Program-made: the position numbers and the translations under genes
DNA from: Agaricus subrufescens
Lineage: Eukaryota > Basidiomycota > Agaricomycetes > Agaricales > Agaricaceae
NCBI GenBank assembly: GCA_029945375.1
Contig: CM057057.1
Location: 5,518,001 to 5,582,000 of the forward strand
DNA: 64,000 bases
Reading direction: 5' to 3'
Notes under the pieces: model-generated
What the model was told of the DNA's origin: nothing
Databases searched by the model: none
Seen by the model: the letters and a program-made list of their open reading frames with translations, nothing else
Shown: piece after piece, positions 24,874 to 35,472 of the stretch
Position numbering within the stretch: the stretch's first letter is position 1
How the letters are laid out: each line of letters opens with the position of its first letter

Positions 24874-26162
24874 GCTGTCCTGACCCAAGTTTGATTCTGC
24901 GGGCACTTGTAAATATCCTCTCGTTGAATGACGAACGGAGATGGTGCGGTCCTAATGTTGAAAATCGATTGCGAGTCGGCATGGCCTACCGATATCGTGT
25001 CAAGTTATTTTGGCAACAAGCGCCTATACAGCAGTATGTCACAACATGTGTCCGGTGCTGGCAAAATAATTTGAGAAACTTGCGCTGATAGCAAGATTAG
25101 ACAAATTAATCGGAAGGCCAACCAGGAGAAAGTGAAAGATTTCTCTCCAGACACCTTGTTTGTGCCGTGACTTCTATCCACACATTTTTTCTGGGTTGAT
25201 GATAAGTTTAACACGCCGCCCGGCACCACATCGAAAGAAGCATCAACCAGAGACCAGAAAAAGCCTCAGAAAGGGTTCAAAGGAGGTGACGGTCGAAATC
25301 GGGAGACTGTATGGGGATGAAGTGGGAATAGATTGAGACACGACACCGAGCTCGATGCAGAGGGAAAACGTGCGTTCAACAAGGTGTAACTCTGGGATAT
25401 TTACTGATACTGCGCTTTTCTGCGAGCCCCGCTCGGGCTACAGCAAAGGTGCGGAATCCGCGCGCGGACGCGGACTGATGCGGGGTCGATGCGGACTTGA
25501 CAGGGAAAAATAAGAGGTGGACATGAACCGTACGCTGGAAGAAAGGATGATTGAGTATAATAGACGCTGTCATGGGTAGAGATAGTGTAATGATATTGAA
25601 ATTTTGATCGCATAAGGTGGATTGTGGATAGGTTGTGGTGATGCGGATTCAATGTCAAGGCATGATGCGGCTGGAGGCGGGCTGGTGCGGACCAAAGGGG
25701 ATCGACGCGGGCATCCTGCGGACGCCTGGCGTACTGATGCGGACACTACGCGGACACCTGCTTCCGATTTCCTTCGCACTGTAAAACATGAGGTTTATAA
25801 TGATCATAACAATTATTAGGTTATGTCTAGAAGAAAAATTAGCACACCAGATGGGCTACAAAGTGCCGTATGGGTATATAGAAGCAGTTTAGTAACATTT
25901 GAAGGGTCTAACGCGGACCCAATGCAGGCTCAACGCGGAAAAGCGTCCGCGTGGGTGCCCGCATTTTTCTGCGAGCCCCGCTCGGAAGGACCGTGTGGAA
26001 ACCCAAAGTAATCATGTTCTGAACGCCACCTGCGTGCTGGCATGTGTTGATTGTCAAAATAAGGTTATTGTCATGGTCATAGAACTTTATGAGAGCGCGT
26101 CCTCGTATAGAACAATACCATCAAGGGTTTTGTCTAACACAAAACCCATATGTTCTTGAAAC
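24874..26162. other. Spacer between copy A and XPF with a GC-rich repeat
   Basis: No gene is seen. The middle (about 25,400-26,010) is a GC-rich block described separately. The rest has no match to the spacer behind copies D-F beyond the first 60 bp (a conserved ATACCCTCTCAC-like stretch upstream of each copy). Confidence 0.4.
25416..25985. repeat. GATGCGGAC-rich repeat block bounded by a 21-bp direct repeat
   Basis: The same 21 bases (TTTTCTGCGAGCCCCGCTCG plus one G) occur at 25,416-25,436 and 25,965-25,985. Between them the core GCGGAC or GATGCGG recurs at least eight times in degenerate spacing. The composition differs sharply from the AT-richer surroundings. It could be a small non-autonomous element or a decayed tandem repeat; no coding frame is apparent. 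Confidence 0.6.
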
Positions 26163-29100
26163 TCACTCTCCCTTATGCAAAAACTCATAAAGAGTTCTTC
26201 CAGGTCCAACACCAACTAATTCCTTCACCTCGTCCTCCTTCAAATCACATAAGTCCCTCACATTCTTACACCGTCTCATCACCGTATTCACCACACCACT
26301 TGAACCAGCCAAACCACTGCTGCCACTTATACCCGGTAGAGCCCTCACCAACTCTTCTGCGACAGCATTAAATCCCTTCCCCACATCGTCTGGATCATCA
26401 CCATCGGCGCCTATCGTAATAGCTTTGATAGGTTGTGGTTCCGGTTGATTACTTTTCAAATCTTTGAATATCTCGGTTGTGGCGTATGGTGATTGCGACC
26501 AGATGATCCGTAATCTTGGGAATGAGAGAGTGAGGAGGACGAGTTTAGATTGGATGGTTAAAACAGAAGACGGAGGTTCATTAGAAGAAGAATTGAACGT
26601 TGATGGCTTAGTCGGCTTGTTTGGGTACTTTTGGGTTGGTTTCACATAATTTTTGAGCTCGGAAATTGTGTCGAGCGAAAATGCTTTGTCTTCTTCAAAT
26701 TCGATTAAAAGAACGGGATGTTTGTAGTGGACAGACATCGCTTCACATTGCGTGTATCTATATAAGCAAGCCTAATAAGTATTTATTCTCAAAATGCAAA
26801 GAGGGAGACATACAAACGCCCACTGCTGAAACTTGACACTAAATCTGACAAACTCTTCCTCTCGACACAAATATCGGGAGTGAGGATATAGTCTCCCACT
26901 ATCAGAGTCGCAGGAATGACAAGTAGATGTGCTGCATGTAGGAGTGATGGTAATGTCGATCGGAATTCGCGCATATCGACAACAATCTATAATAAACACT
27001 AAGCAACAAAAAACAGCAGTAATAGGCCCCCTACCTTCGATGGTTCAGTATTCAACTCCCTCCTTCCACCCGCAAGCCTCGTACTGATTGTTTTGATCAC
27101 ACTTTCCCCCCCTCCACCAGGTTCCCGTCGTTCTTCAAGGGTCAGCAGCATAGACTAAAACACCTGTCAGCTCATATTCAAATGTCGCCGGGTAAGCCTG
27201 TTTACCCCTCGCTCTTTGACTAGCCTCTCAAACGCCTCTTTCTCTTTTCTGATTGATGCCAAATACCGGTGCTCTTCACACGAGTTGGCATAAACCATAT
27301 GGTACACTCGTACCGCCAACCCAGGATACGAGCTACGATAGACCTGTACACAACGGTTACGAACGTTTGATAGGCAGAATTGAAACGCGCACCTCAACCC
27401 GTCTAATGAATTCAACAGAAGGTTCAAACATAATAATGAATCGAGGTTGAATTTCGGCCAACATACGATCATCCGTATCATCCGAGCATGCTCGAATCAC
27501 AATCGTTTGTTCAGGAGGTAACAATCCATATGACGATTCGAATTCGTCCTGTGAGAGGAGATCAAGGGTAATGTCGTTACCAGCGTTCGTGAGAGCTGCG
27601 GACAACTCTGGATCATCCGTCGTCCACCTGGGGTTTATATTAAAATCGCGGAAACTCGAAGGCATTATGAACCTACAAGTTCATATCTTCAAGATTATCC
27701 ACATCAATAACTTCCGGATTTGTCTTGTCACTTGTGATATTTCTTTCACTGCCAGTCGAGGGCGCTCCACCTCTCATTCTCCGCCTACTCGCTGATTTCT
27801 CTGTCTTCTCTCTATCTTTCTTCCTCAACGCTTCATTAACATCACCTTCCTTCTCCTTTCCCCTCCGGGTTGTCATCCCAACACTCCCTGTTTGCTTCGT
27901 TGCCGTAGGTTCATTTGTGTTAAGCCTCCCTCGCCACCCAAGGTATCCTTTCAGCCTTCGCCTCATCATCACCCTCCCCTTCCTCCCACTCTCTGCAACC
28001 GGATCCATCGTATCCAAAAAATGTTGTATCAAATCACAACTCCTCGTAGATGACGTCATAATAAGCACAGTATCCGTCCCCTGCTGGCTGACGCTCTTGT
28101 TCCCAGAAAGGTGAATAATTTCCGATTCAATTTCGACAAGTATATCGGATAATAAATCCCATTTCGGTTGTTCTTCGAGTACCGGGTTTATATTTTTAGG
28201 AAGCCACGCTGGTCTTTCGTTGGTTTTGCTCTTTCCTTTCCCATTGGGATTTTGGAGTTCGTCTAGGAGATCCCACGCGTCTTGATCATCAATGTCCATA
28301 AGCTGAGGAGCGATTATAGTCTCCTTTGGAAGCGTCGAAATAATGAAACAGCGTCGTTTGGCAACGTCGAAAATAATGTTGGCTGCGTCAGTTAGAAGCC
28401 ACGGCGATTGGTGGACTTTGGGCCCGCCCGATCTTGTAGAGATGGTATTAGATTCAATTATAGTCTCCAGATATGCGTGGAACGAAAGAGCATCATATGA
28501 TAACAAATAGCTTGACAAGTAAGTGGGCGTAGATACGAGAGATATGTGAGACATACAAGAGCAGTTGTCGTAAAACGTTAAGGTCGTTGATAAGTTGTTT
28601 CGTTTTTGGACCAACTTTATGCCACACGGGAGACAATAGTGATCGCACGATGCCATCGAATGACCGGAAGTATGCATTCTCGACATTGAAATCATCCAGT
28701 TCCAGCTGTTTTCGAGCATGTCAGCATATATCCCACCTAAATTCGGATATGCCATGTACTTCTTTATTAGATCGCTTGAGTTCGGTGAGAGTAGTTGAAA
28801 TGCATTGAATTATCGCGTGATGAATGTCTGACATGGACTGTGAGAGTGGTTGAGATAATTCGACTACGTCTGCACGTCGACGCTCAAGTGTCTTGTTGAT
28901 ATGTTCGTGAAATCTGGCACATGAGATCAGAGAGTTGCAACGGCAGCGTTGAAAAAGAGGACCCACCGAGGATACAAGTGTACTCTCCGCAGTTGCAGCT
29001 CTTTCATCACGCTCTTCAGCGGCGACATGCCACTCGTGATATGCTCTGGCTGGTCTGTAAAGGCTTTCACAAAGCCATCCCTGTTCTTCTCGCGGAACAG

Positions 29101-29623
29101 ACGGACAATGAACGCTTCGATGGCTGTCGGCGTGACCCTGCTCCGCATTAACAACATACACGAGGACACGCCGAGAGACATACCTCTCTGCATGAAGAAT
29201 CAGTAAGCCGGTGATGAGAGGCACCGGAATGTCGCCTTGTAGCATATCGACAATGAGGATCCGCGACGTCACAGACATAAGCCCCCCCTGTTTGTAAAGG
29301 TTCTGCCTAAGGACATGTATTGCGTTTCATGCAAGCGACGGGGAGACACAAGCCTACCTATCTTTACTCGAGGTCTCATATCCGACAATGCGGAGGCCTG
29401 GCCTACGACACCCCATAATTCCGAGCTCCTCGCCGATGGCAGATTCTTCTTCTTGCGTCGCATTGACTAATAGAACCAGGTTCTTATTTGAGTCATAGAT
29501 CTTCATGAGAGTGCATATGATACGGCGGAGCCCAAGACCCCGAGCGAGAATGAGAAGGTCGCTCGTCACAGGGTCATGTATTTCCTCGAGAACAGACTTG
29601 TGGAAGGGGAGAAGGGTCGACAT
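26163..29623 (-). CDS. XPF: XPF/Rad1/Rad16-type structure-specific endonuclease
   Basis: Catalytic subunit of the XPF-ERCC1 type nuclease, which cuts 5' of lesions in nucleotide excision repair and acts in crosslink and recombination repair in the nucleus. Eleven exons (29623-29358, 29306-29184, 29137-28967, 28913-28760, 28705-28557, 28510-27677, 27627-27393, 27343-27206, 27154-27035, 26986-26814, 26757-26163) join without a stop into 985 residues. The helicase-like N-terminus has [49 protein letters not shown] and [10 protein letters not shown]. The middle holds a basic, charged linker. The nuclease motif is [18 protein letters not shown] (Gly761, Asp762, Glu772-Arg-Lys, Asp778). The tail has the tandem helix-hairpin-helix ([28 protein letters not shown]). 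Introns are 46-56 bp. Length fits fungal XPF. This is the only intact XPF in the window. Confidence 0.95.
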
Positions 29624-29774
29624 GCTGGCCTGTTCCAATTCGGATCAACAAATGACACGGCATCACAAAACTCTGATAAACATTGCTGGAATCAAGTTTG
29701 ATGACTGCCGCCGAGTCGCAAAGTCTCTTCATTTGGGTCTAAAACACAATACAAGGCGATAGATGATCCATAAC

Positions 29775-29930
29775 CCATGACAACTAGAAGTAAAGAATGA
29801 ACCTGGTCCATTTGACACCCAAGAAGGCTTCTACTGGAACCGAACGCAGAATACAAGAAGTATAGTAACGTGTGCTACTGGATATGCTGCGGTGATACAA
29901 ATGGCAAACTTCTCCGCCACAGATGTGTAT
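29775..29930 (-). pseudogene. Membrane-protein fragment G1 (end of last exon)
   Basis: The minus strand reads ICITAAYPVAHVTILLVF and, after a one-base shift, VPVEAFLGVKWTRFILYF before a stop. This is the terminal helix and tail of the membrane-protein family (compare AAYVVARIILLVLTF and EAFLNVEWTRFIPHF). Its flank matches the one beside fragment G2 at 55,148-55,325, so the two belong to the same duplicated segment. Confidence 0.65.
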
Positions 29931-29957
29931 TAGTTCCTGTCAGGTCCACGTTGAGCC

Positions 29958-30076
29958 AGGCTCCTACCCAACCGACTCGACTGAGTTCGCACGTTTGGCA
30001 AATAGAGCCAAACACCGCGTAAAGAGGTGTGCTCACTCAGTGAGCGGCTGGCACTATATGTCGTTCGGCCATCACC
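29958..30076 (+). repeat. Left long terminal inverted repeat
   Basis: Inverted partner of 40,702-40,815. The two are diverged, mostly by transitions. Confidence 0.65.
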
Positions 30077-31488
30077 GGTGTACTTTCCCGCGCGAGACAA
30101 GTGTGACCGTAACTTTACCCAAATCAGGATGTTATGGGTCAATGTCGAGTTCAAGTGTGTTCGTCTTGTGCAGCCCTTTATTGTTGAACTAATAATTAGA
30201 TAAGACTTATCTTGTATACTAGTTAGTAGTGTAATGGTGTGAATATAACTTCCAAATGGTTTCTCTGAGCTCGCAACACTGTTCTTCAGGCCCCAAGCAC
30301 AAAACAATTAAATCTATGATCTTTATTCTAACTTGTTCATGTTTATTTTGTTATATTAATAACAGGAAAGTTTCAGTGACAGCGTAAAGTCGTGTTAATC
30401 ACTGAGGTCTGTGGGTGGCTTTTGGTGGCCTAAATACCTGGCTAGTTCAGCTTCTACCAACTGTATGGTTTTATGAAGAAAAGGGGATATGTAAATGATG
30501 AAAGTGAAAGATAGGGATATTTGAAATATGGAAAAAAGTCCCTATGATCTACAAAGCCCATTTTAGGAAAGTTAAACAAAGGGAGATAATCAAATAGTCA
30601 TTGAGACTGAAAAAGGTAAAGTAACCCGGATATGAGGGTGTGTCGAAATATTTGCAACACATTATAATCTCAGTGCTTTTTTAATTATGACAAATTTACT
30701 GACTCAGGTAGTGTTTTCTACGCAGCAAGAGCCAGCTTCCATAGCTTCTAATTTTTTACAGCAAGATTTAGCCGAGATCTCCAAGGTGTACTAAAACTCA
30801 CAAAAACAAAGAGTATTTCAGTCATCATCAGCTCAATTCAGAAGTATCCAAACCAAAATTATGCCACCACTCTCTTGTCACCCTAAGCTAAAGTTGTTCA
30901 GTTTTTGGATTCAATATGTGGGGTATGTCGGAAAAATCCAAATCACGTTATAATGACTTAAAATGGATTAAAATACACTATGCATTAAAAGGAAAAAGAT
31001 CGCTTATAATGTCAATGATTAAAAGGCCTTATAATGGCCGGGCGGTTCCTTAAATAGTAAGGCCCCGGATAATAAACACATTTTCAGAGCCTTTAAGGGT
31101 GCCCCTTAAAATGGGTCAAAATGAGACAATCAAAAATGATTGCCGGAGTTTTTTAACTCCGCTTGATCTATTTTTTCTGCAAGCTAGTATTATTTGGTCA
31201 GTGTCATATTATTTGATCATTGTCATATCATTACCGTATTATAGTCTCTATTACATATTATACTGTAGGGTAAGGCCTTTTTATATATTGTACTGTACAG
31301 GATTCGAACTACTGACTTCCTGACTATGTAGCGTAGCCTGAATGTGGTATAAAACCATTAAGCAATAATACCTTTGTTATACTCCAAAACTAACAGCTTC
31401 ATATAGCTGACTTATAAACCAAAATAGTTTGAAGGATAAGGCAACATCAATTACTAAACCAATGATTACAAACAAGTGCTATCTACAG

Positions 31489-33530
31489 TTATCTACGGTT
31501 ACTACGGTGGATTGGACCAACTACTTTAGCTTTAGAAGCACGAGTACCCCTAGAACCCCTTGTTTGCTGGCTAACCCTGTGACTGTTATTTGCATCATTA
31601 AGTGCTGGAAGTTCATTTGTGGTTTCAGGAGTGATGACTGTGGGAGTGGGTTCAGAAGCCCGAGAACTGTCAGAAGATTCAGTTGGCTGGGGGGACTCTG
31701 ATGTGTGGGAAGGTTGCCCTGGTGGAAGGGTTTCATTAAACATAGCATCAGAACCACTACTGAATTCATCATCCTGAAGATTGTCATCATCTCCCTGATC
31801 AAATGAGATAACACTGCTGAGAGGTGTGGGAACAGAAACCATGAAGCCGGAGACTTACCGAGTTGATCCCTGTTGAGTAGGGCCTTGTCATGCAGAAAGT
31901 GAAGTCTGTTTTGATAAGGTGCTAGACATTGCAGAGAGGGGTGTAGGTGTGGACGCAGAAGCGGATGGCACTTGTCTCCTGGATGCATCAGCTTGATGAT
32001 GAACTGCACTCGCTAAGCTGAGGGACGGAGCACTCTGGGAGGCTTCAGACAATCTAGAAGCCTGTGGCACTACTGTCGATGAATTAATTTTTCTATCAGA
32101 AAGTGGTGATGGAATCTCATACATACCTTGTGTGGAGATTGATAGACTAGTGGCTGCACATGACGATGCAGCATCAATTGATGCCGCGCATGTGGTCACT
32201 CTGTGGTGGCCACTAGAATTGGAATTGTTAGGGTCCTCAGATCATCTGGTGCCCTCAATCCCAAATTTAAGGCGCTGGTTCCACTTTGCCAAAATACTTC
32301 GGAAGAGAGCAGAGTCTTGATGAATTTTGATCCGCTGCTTGTACTCATAAGATACATCACTGTAATTGATACCTGTCCTCTTTCCGATTTCTTCAAAAGG
32401 GAAGTCGTGTGAAAGTAAATGAATTGCCTAGTAGTTGGAGCTGTTGTAAATACTATTTCAAAAAAGATAAGGAGTACGCACAGCTATACATGTCCATGCA
32501 ATAAAACCGGCTGTCACTGAGCTCATCTTCCACTTAGCTCCGAGACTGTTTTTTGTGATCTTGCCATCTCAAATAGCAGTGGGCCCATACAGGGTGCAAA
32601 CACCAATCTGATAATGATCACTTGTATGTAATTGATAAGACAATGTCAAATTACCACGTACCGAAAAGAGTACCTTGTTTTGAAATATACCACTGATGCT
32701 GACTTCATTCCCAGCATATATGATAGGAGCTAGGAGAGCATTGAATACCAGCTCACCACTCTCCTCATCCTCAGTTAAGTAAAGTCCACAGCACCTTTGA
32801 TTTTCACCCCGACTTTTGGGTGAGCTCCATACATCAGCCTGGATGTCAGGGTACTCATGGAAGATCTTTGCAGCAAATGAATGGAGTTGGAACATTGAGG
32901 TTGAGTGCTGACTCTTAACCTGTTTGACAAACTTAAAAAACAGGCATGAGAAATAATGAGATATGAAACAGATGAAAAAGATAACAACTTACATCACTTC
33001 CGAAACTCTCGAAATTCTCAATCAAGGTATGGAATTGTGTGGGCACATATTGGTATAATTTCTCTGTATGATGATTCAATAGTGCTAAATTGTCCTCATA
33101 GTGTTCCTTAGCAGGCAGTATTTCACTCGGATCAGGATGCGGTCGTCCAAATGGAGCCTGTGAGATCCAAGGATTTTTGAAATACATCCACTGATTGGCA
33201 GCGTTTTGAAGCTCTTTTTTACCTTCAACAGTCAAAGGCCCTGCAAAGGGCACATGTGTATTACCTGAGTTTTGCGGTAAGTTGGTCACCTTTGCCTTTA
33301 ACATGGCATTCTCCTGATGAAGATGAGAGTTATCTTCGCTGAGAGTATCCAGCGCAGCCTGGGCATGTAGAAGGCCCTAATTATATATTAATTTGGTTGT
33401 ACTTAGGTACAGAGAATGTGTCACTTACTGATTGTAGTCGAGAATCATGAGTTTTCACACCAACAGTGCCTTCAACACCATCCGAATTTTCGGTGTGGTG
33501 TACGGATATATTTGAATTATGATGTGCCAT
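31489..33530 (-). pseudogene. Plavaka accessory gene, DUF6698-like, with a nonsense codon
   Basis: It starts at ATG 33,530 (MAHHNSNISVHHTENSDG) and is assembled from several exons. Readable blocks include LHQENAMLKAKVTNLPQNSG (coiled-coil-like), ELQNAANQWMYFKNPWISQ, EYPDIQADVWSSPKSRGENQ, LVFNALLAPIIYAGNEVS, WKMSSVTAGFIAWTCIAV, and HLLSHDFPFEEIGKRTGINY followed by SYEYKQR, then a Ser/Thr/Pro-rich tail ending at 31,489. The order resembles DUF6698 proteins that accompany agaricomycete transposons; that name is a tentative family recollection. A TGA at about 32,569-32,571 interrupts YGPTAI-DGKITKNSLGAKW, so the gene is probably dead unless an unseen splice removes the stop. Confidence 0.5.
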
Positions 33531-35472
33531 TGCCAGGAGCAGAGTGCAGGATATAAATGGCAGGGGATCGAGTCAGAAGCAAAAGCGAAGAGAAGGGATG
33601 GAAACTATGGGGCTCATGCTAATGGTCAATGGTCTTTTAAAGCTCAGAATTAGTTCACGAGTTTTCTTGCACATCATGCAGGACAGTATCATCCATATGC
33701 GTTAACGGTCAGTGTTTGAGACCCTTGATCATTGGCCCTCGAGTCTTTAGTATGTAAAAGATATTGATTGCTAATTAGCCACACTATTAGCTCTTGAATT
33801 TGATTAAGTGCACAACATGGATGTCGATTGACAAACTATGTTCCTGAAGACATAATCATATTTCAACTGAATGACATCATCTTTGGCTCACCTTTCTGTT
33901 TCAGAAACATGTGCAAGGGTTTTACGCTCACTGAACAGATGGCTTATTAGGTACAAGTGGCAATCTTGTTTATAACATGCCACCTCTTCTACAAGATCAT
34001 TATACAATATGTATATACGGTGTAGAGGTAGTAAATGAAACGTTAAGGATGTAGCTAGTTTAATAAACACACCACACTTCACTAACTAGTACTCGTAAAT
34101 GCAAGTTCGTGGGGAGATATTTGAGAGAAAAGGTTATTTCGAAGTTAAAAGGTTAATAAAGAAGGAATTCCCAATAAAAGAATCCTCAAAACTTGTCTAA
34201 GCTACGAACGGGCCAAAGGGCTATGTGAACTTTGAACTCTAGCTACTGCGTTGTAGCCAAGCTAAGTCGCACCAATGACGTTTAATGAAGAGCTGCGATG
34301 ATCTAACTCGCCAGTTATCCACCGACTCTGCAATTACAACTCAAGCTAGCACCAACTTACACCTCTGCTGGATATAAGTGTGCGATGATAGCCTAGCTAG
34401 TCTCTTAAACTATCGTATCACTGGCAACTTAGTGAATTCTCTGAGTGGGTAATGTCTCCGACGTGAACTGCTGAACTAGTCTGAGTTTTTCTAGAAGCTC
34501 TCTCGCAAGCTAGTTGTTATTCACTTATTAGATCGCTACTTTACAAATCACGATCCTCAAAGCTAGACGTGGGCAGGAGATTGCTTGCCTTTCTTGACGC
34601 TAGCTAGAGGGTTTTTATATTCACATTATGCGTACAAATATTAACAAAGTGGTTCTACTATTACTAAGGGTATCATATGGACTGGGCTGAGGGTATGGAT
34701 AGATCCTATCTGCACCAATAATCATGGTTGGAGCAGGTGCTGCCTGACGTCACTTAGCACCTTACCCCTTCCAATTAACAATGGTAGCTAGTCTTCATTG
34801 TGCTACCCCTGGCATCCACATGGGTACATTGTCAGGTTTCAGAATGCCGAAGGCCACTTGGCTGAATGTTCTACCTGTTCAGATTTGTTATTGATATGTG
34901 ATGAGAATCCTAATCGGCGATATGTCCGGCTAGCTAGTGGGTCCACGATAATCTGATGGGATTTCAGCTCGTTAGTTTGCATGATAGCCATTCCCTGTCC
35001 GAGCCGATGTCTTCTGCGGGTCAACTGCTTCGAATAGTATATCTCTGGAGGAGTGATCTGTAGTTTTGCTAAGCATAAATCGACGTTTTGTCTAGGTAGC
35101 TAGAGCGTCACCGTCGTATTTCGGCCTAACTAGTTGTCACCACTAGATCTAATGCCTCTACTCGGATCATTCCTGGTAGCTAGTGACTATATTTGCCTTA
35201 CACGGTACAGTTTTCCTGTATAAGAGTCAAGGCGGATTTATTAGACTACAAGATATACCATTGAGGTGTCAAGAGATGGTTAGGTTCTGACCCTGCACCT
35301 TAGCTAGTGGGTGTTATACCCTTGTAAATACTAGCTAGTACATTTCTACACGTAAAACGGTGCGGGCTGTATCAACGGTCTGAAACATTCATAAGCAAAT
35401 ATGATTGTTAACAGATCATGCTGCAGCCATACCGGCTTCTCTGAATTCATACATGTGCAAGTTGACAAAAGA
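33531..35472. other. Non-coding internal spacer of the Plavaka element with GCTAG motifs
   Basis: About 1.9 kb between the two Plavaka genes has no protein frame. From about 34,230 to 35,345 the hexamer AGCTAG or its close relative TAGCTAGTG occurs repeatedly, for example near 34,344, 34,394, 34,508, 34,561, 34,604, 34,786, 34,930, 35,097, 35,178, 35,304 and 35,332. AGCTAG is nearly palindromic, so the motif reads on both strands. Confidence 0.55.

Noticed and set aside
27725..28114. Plus-strand 129-codon hydrophobic frame
   Set aside because: It is the complement of the basic, charged linker of XPF exon 6.
31290..31375. tRNA-like signal on the minus strand (GTTCGAATCC B-box, weak A-box)
   Set aside because: The T-stem and acceptor stem do not pair. 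At most it is a tRNA-derived repeat, too weak to list as a feature.
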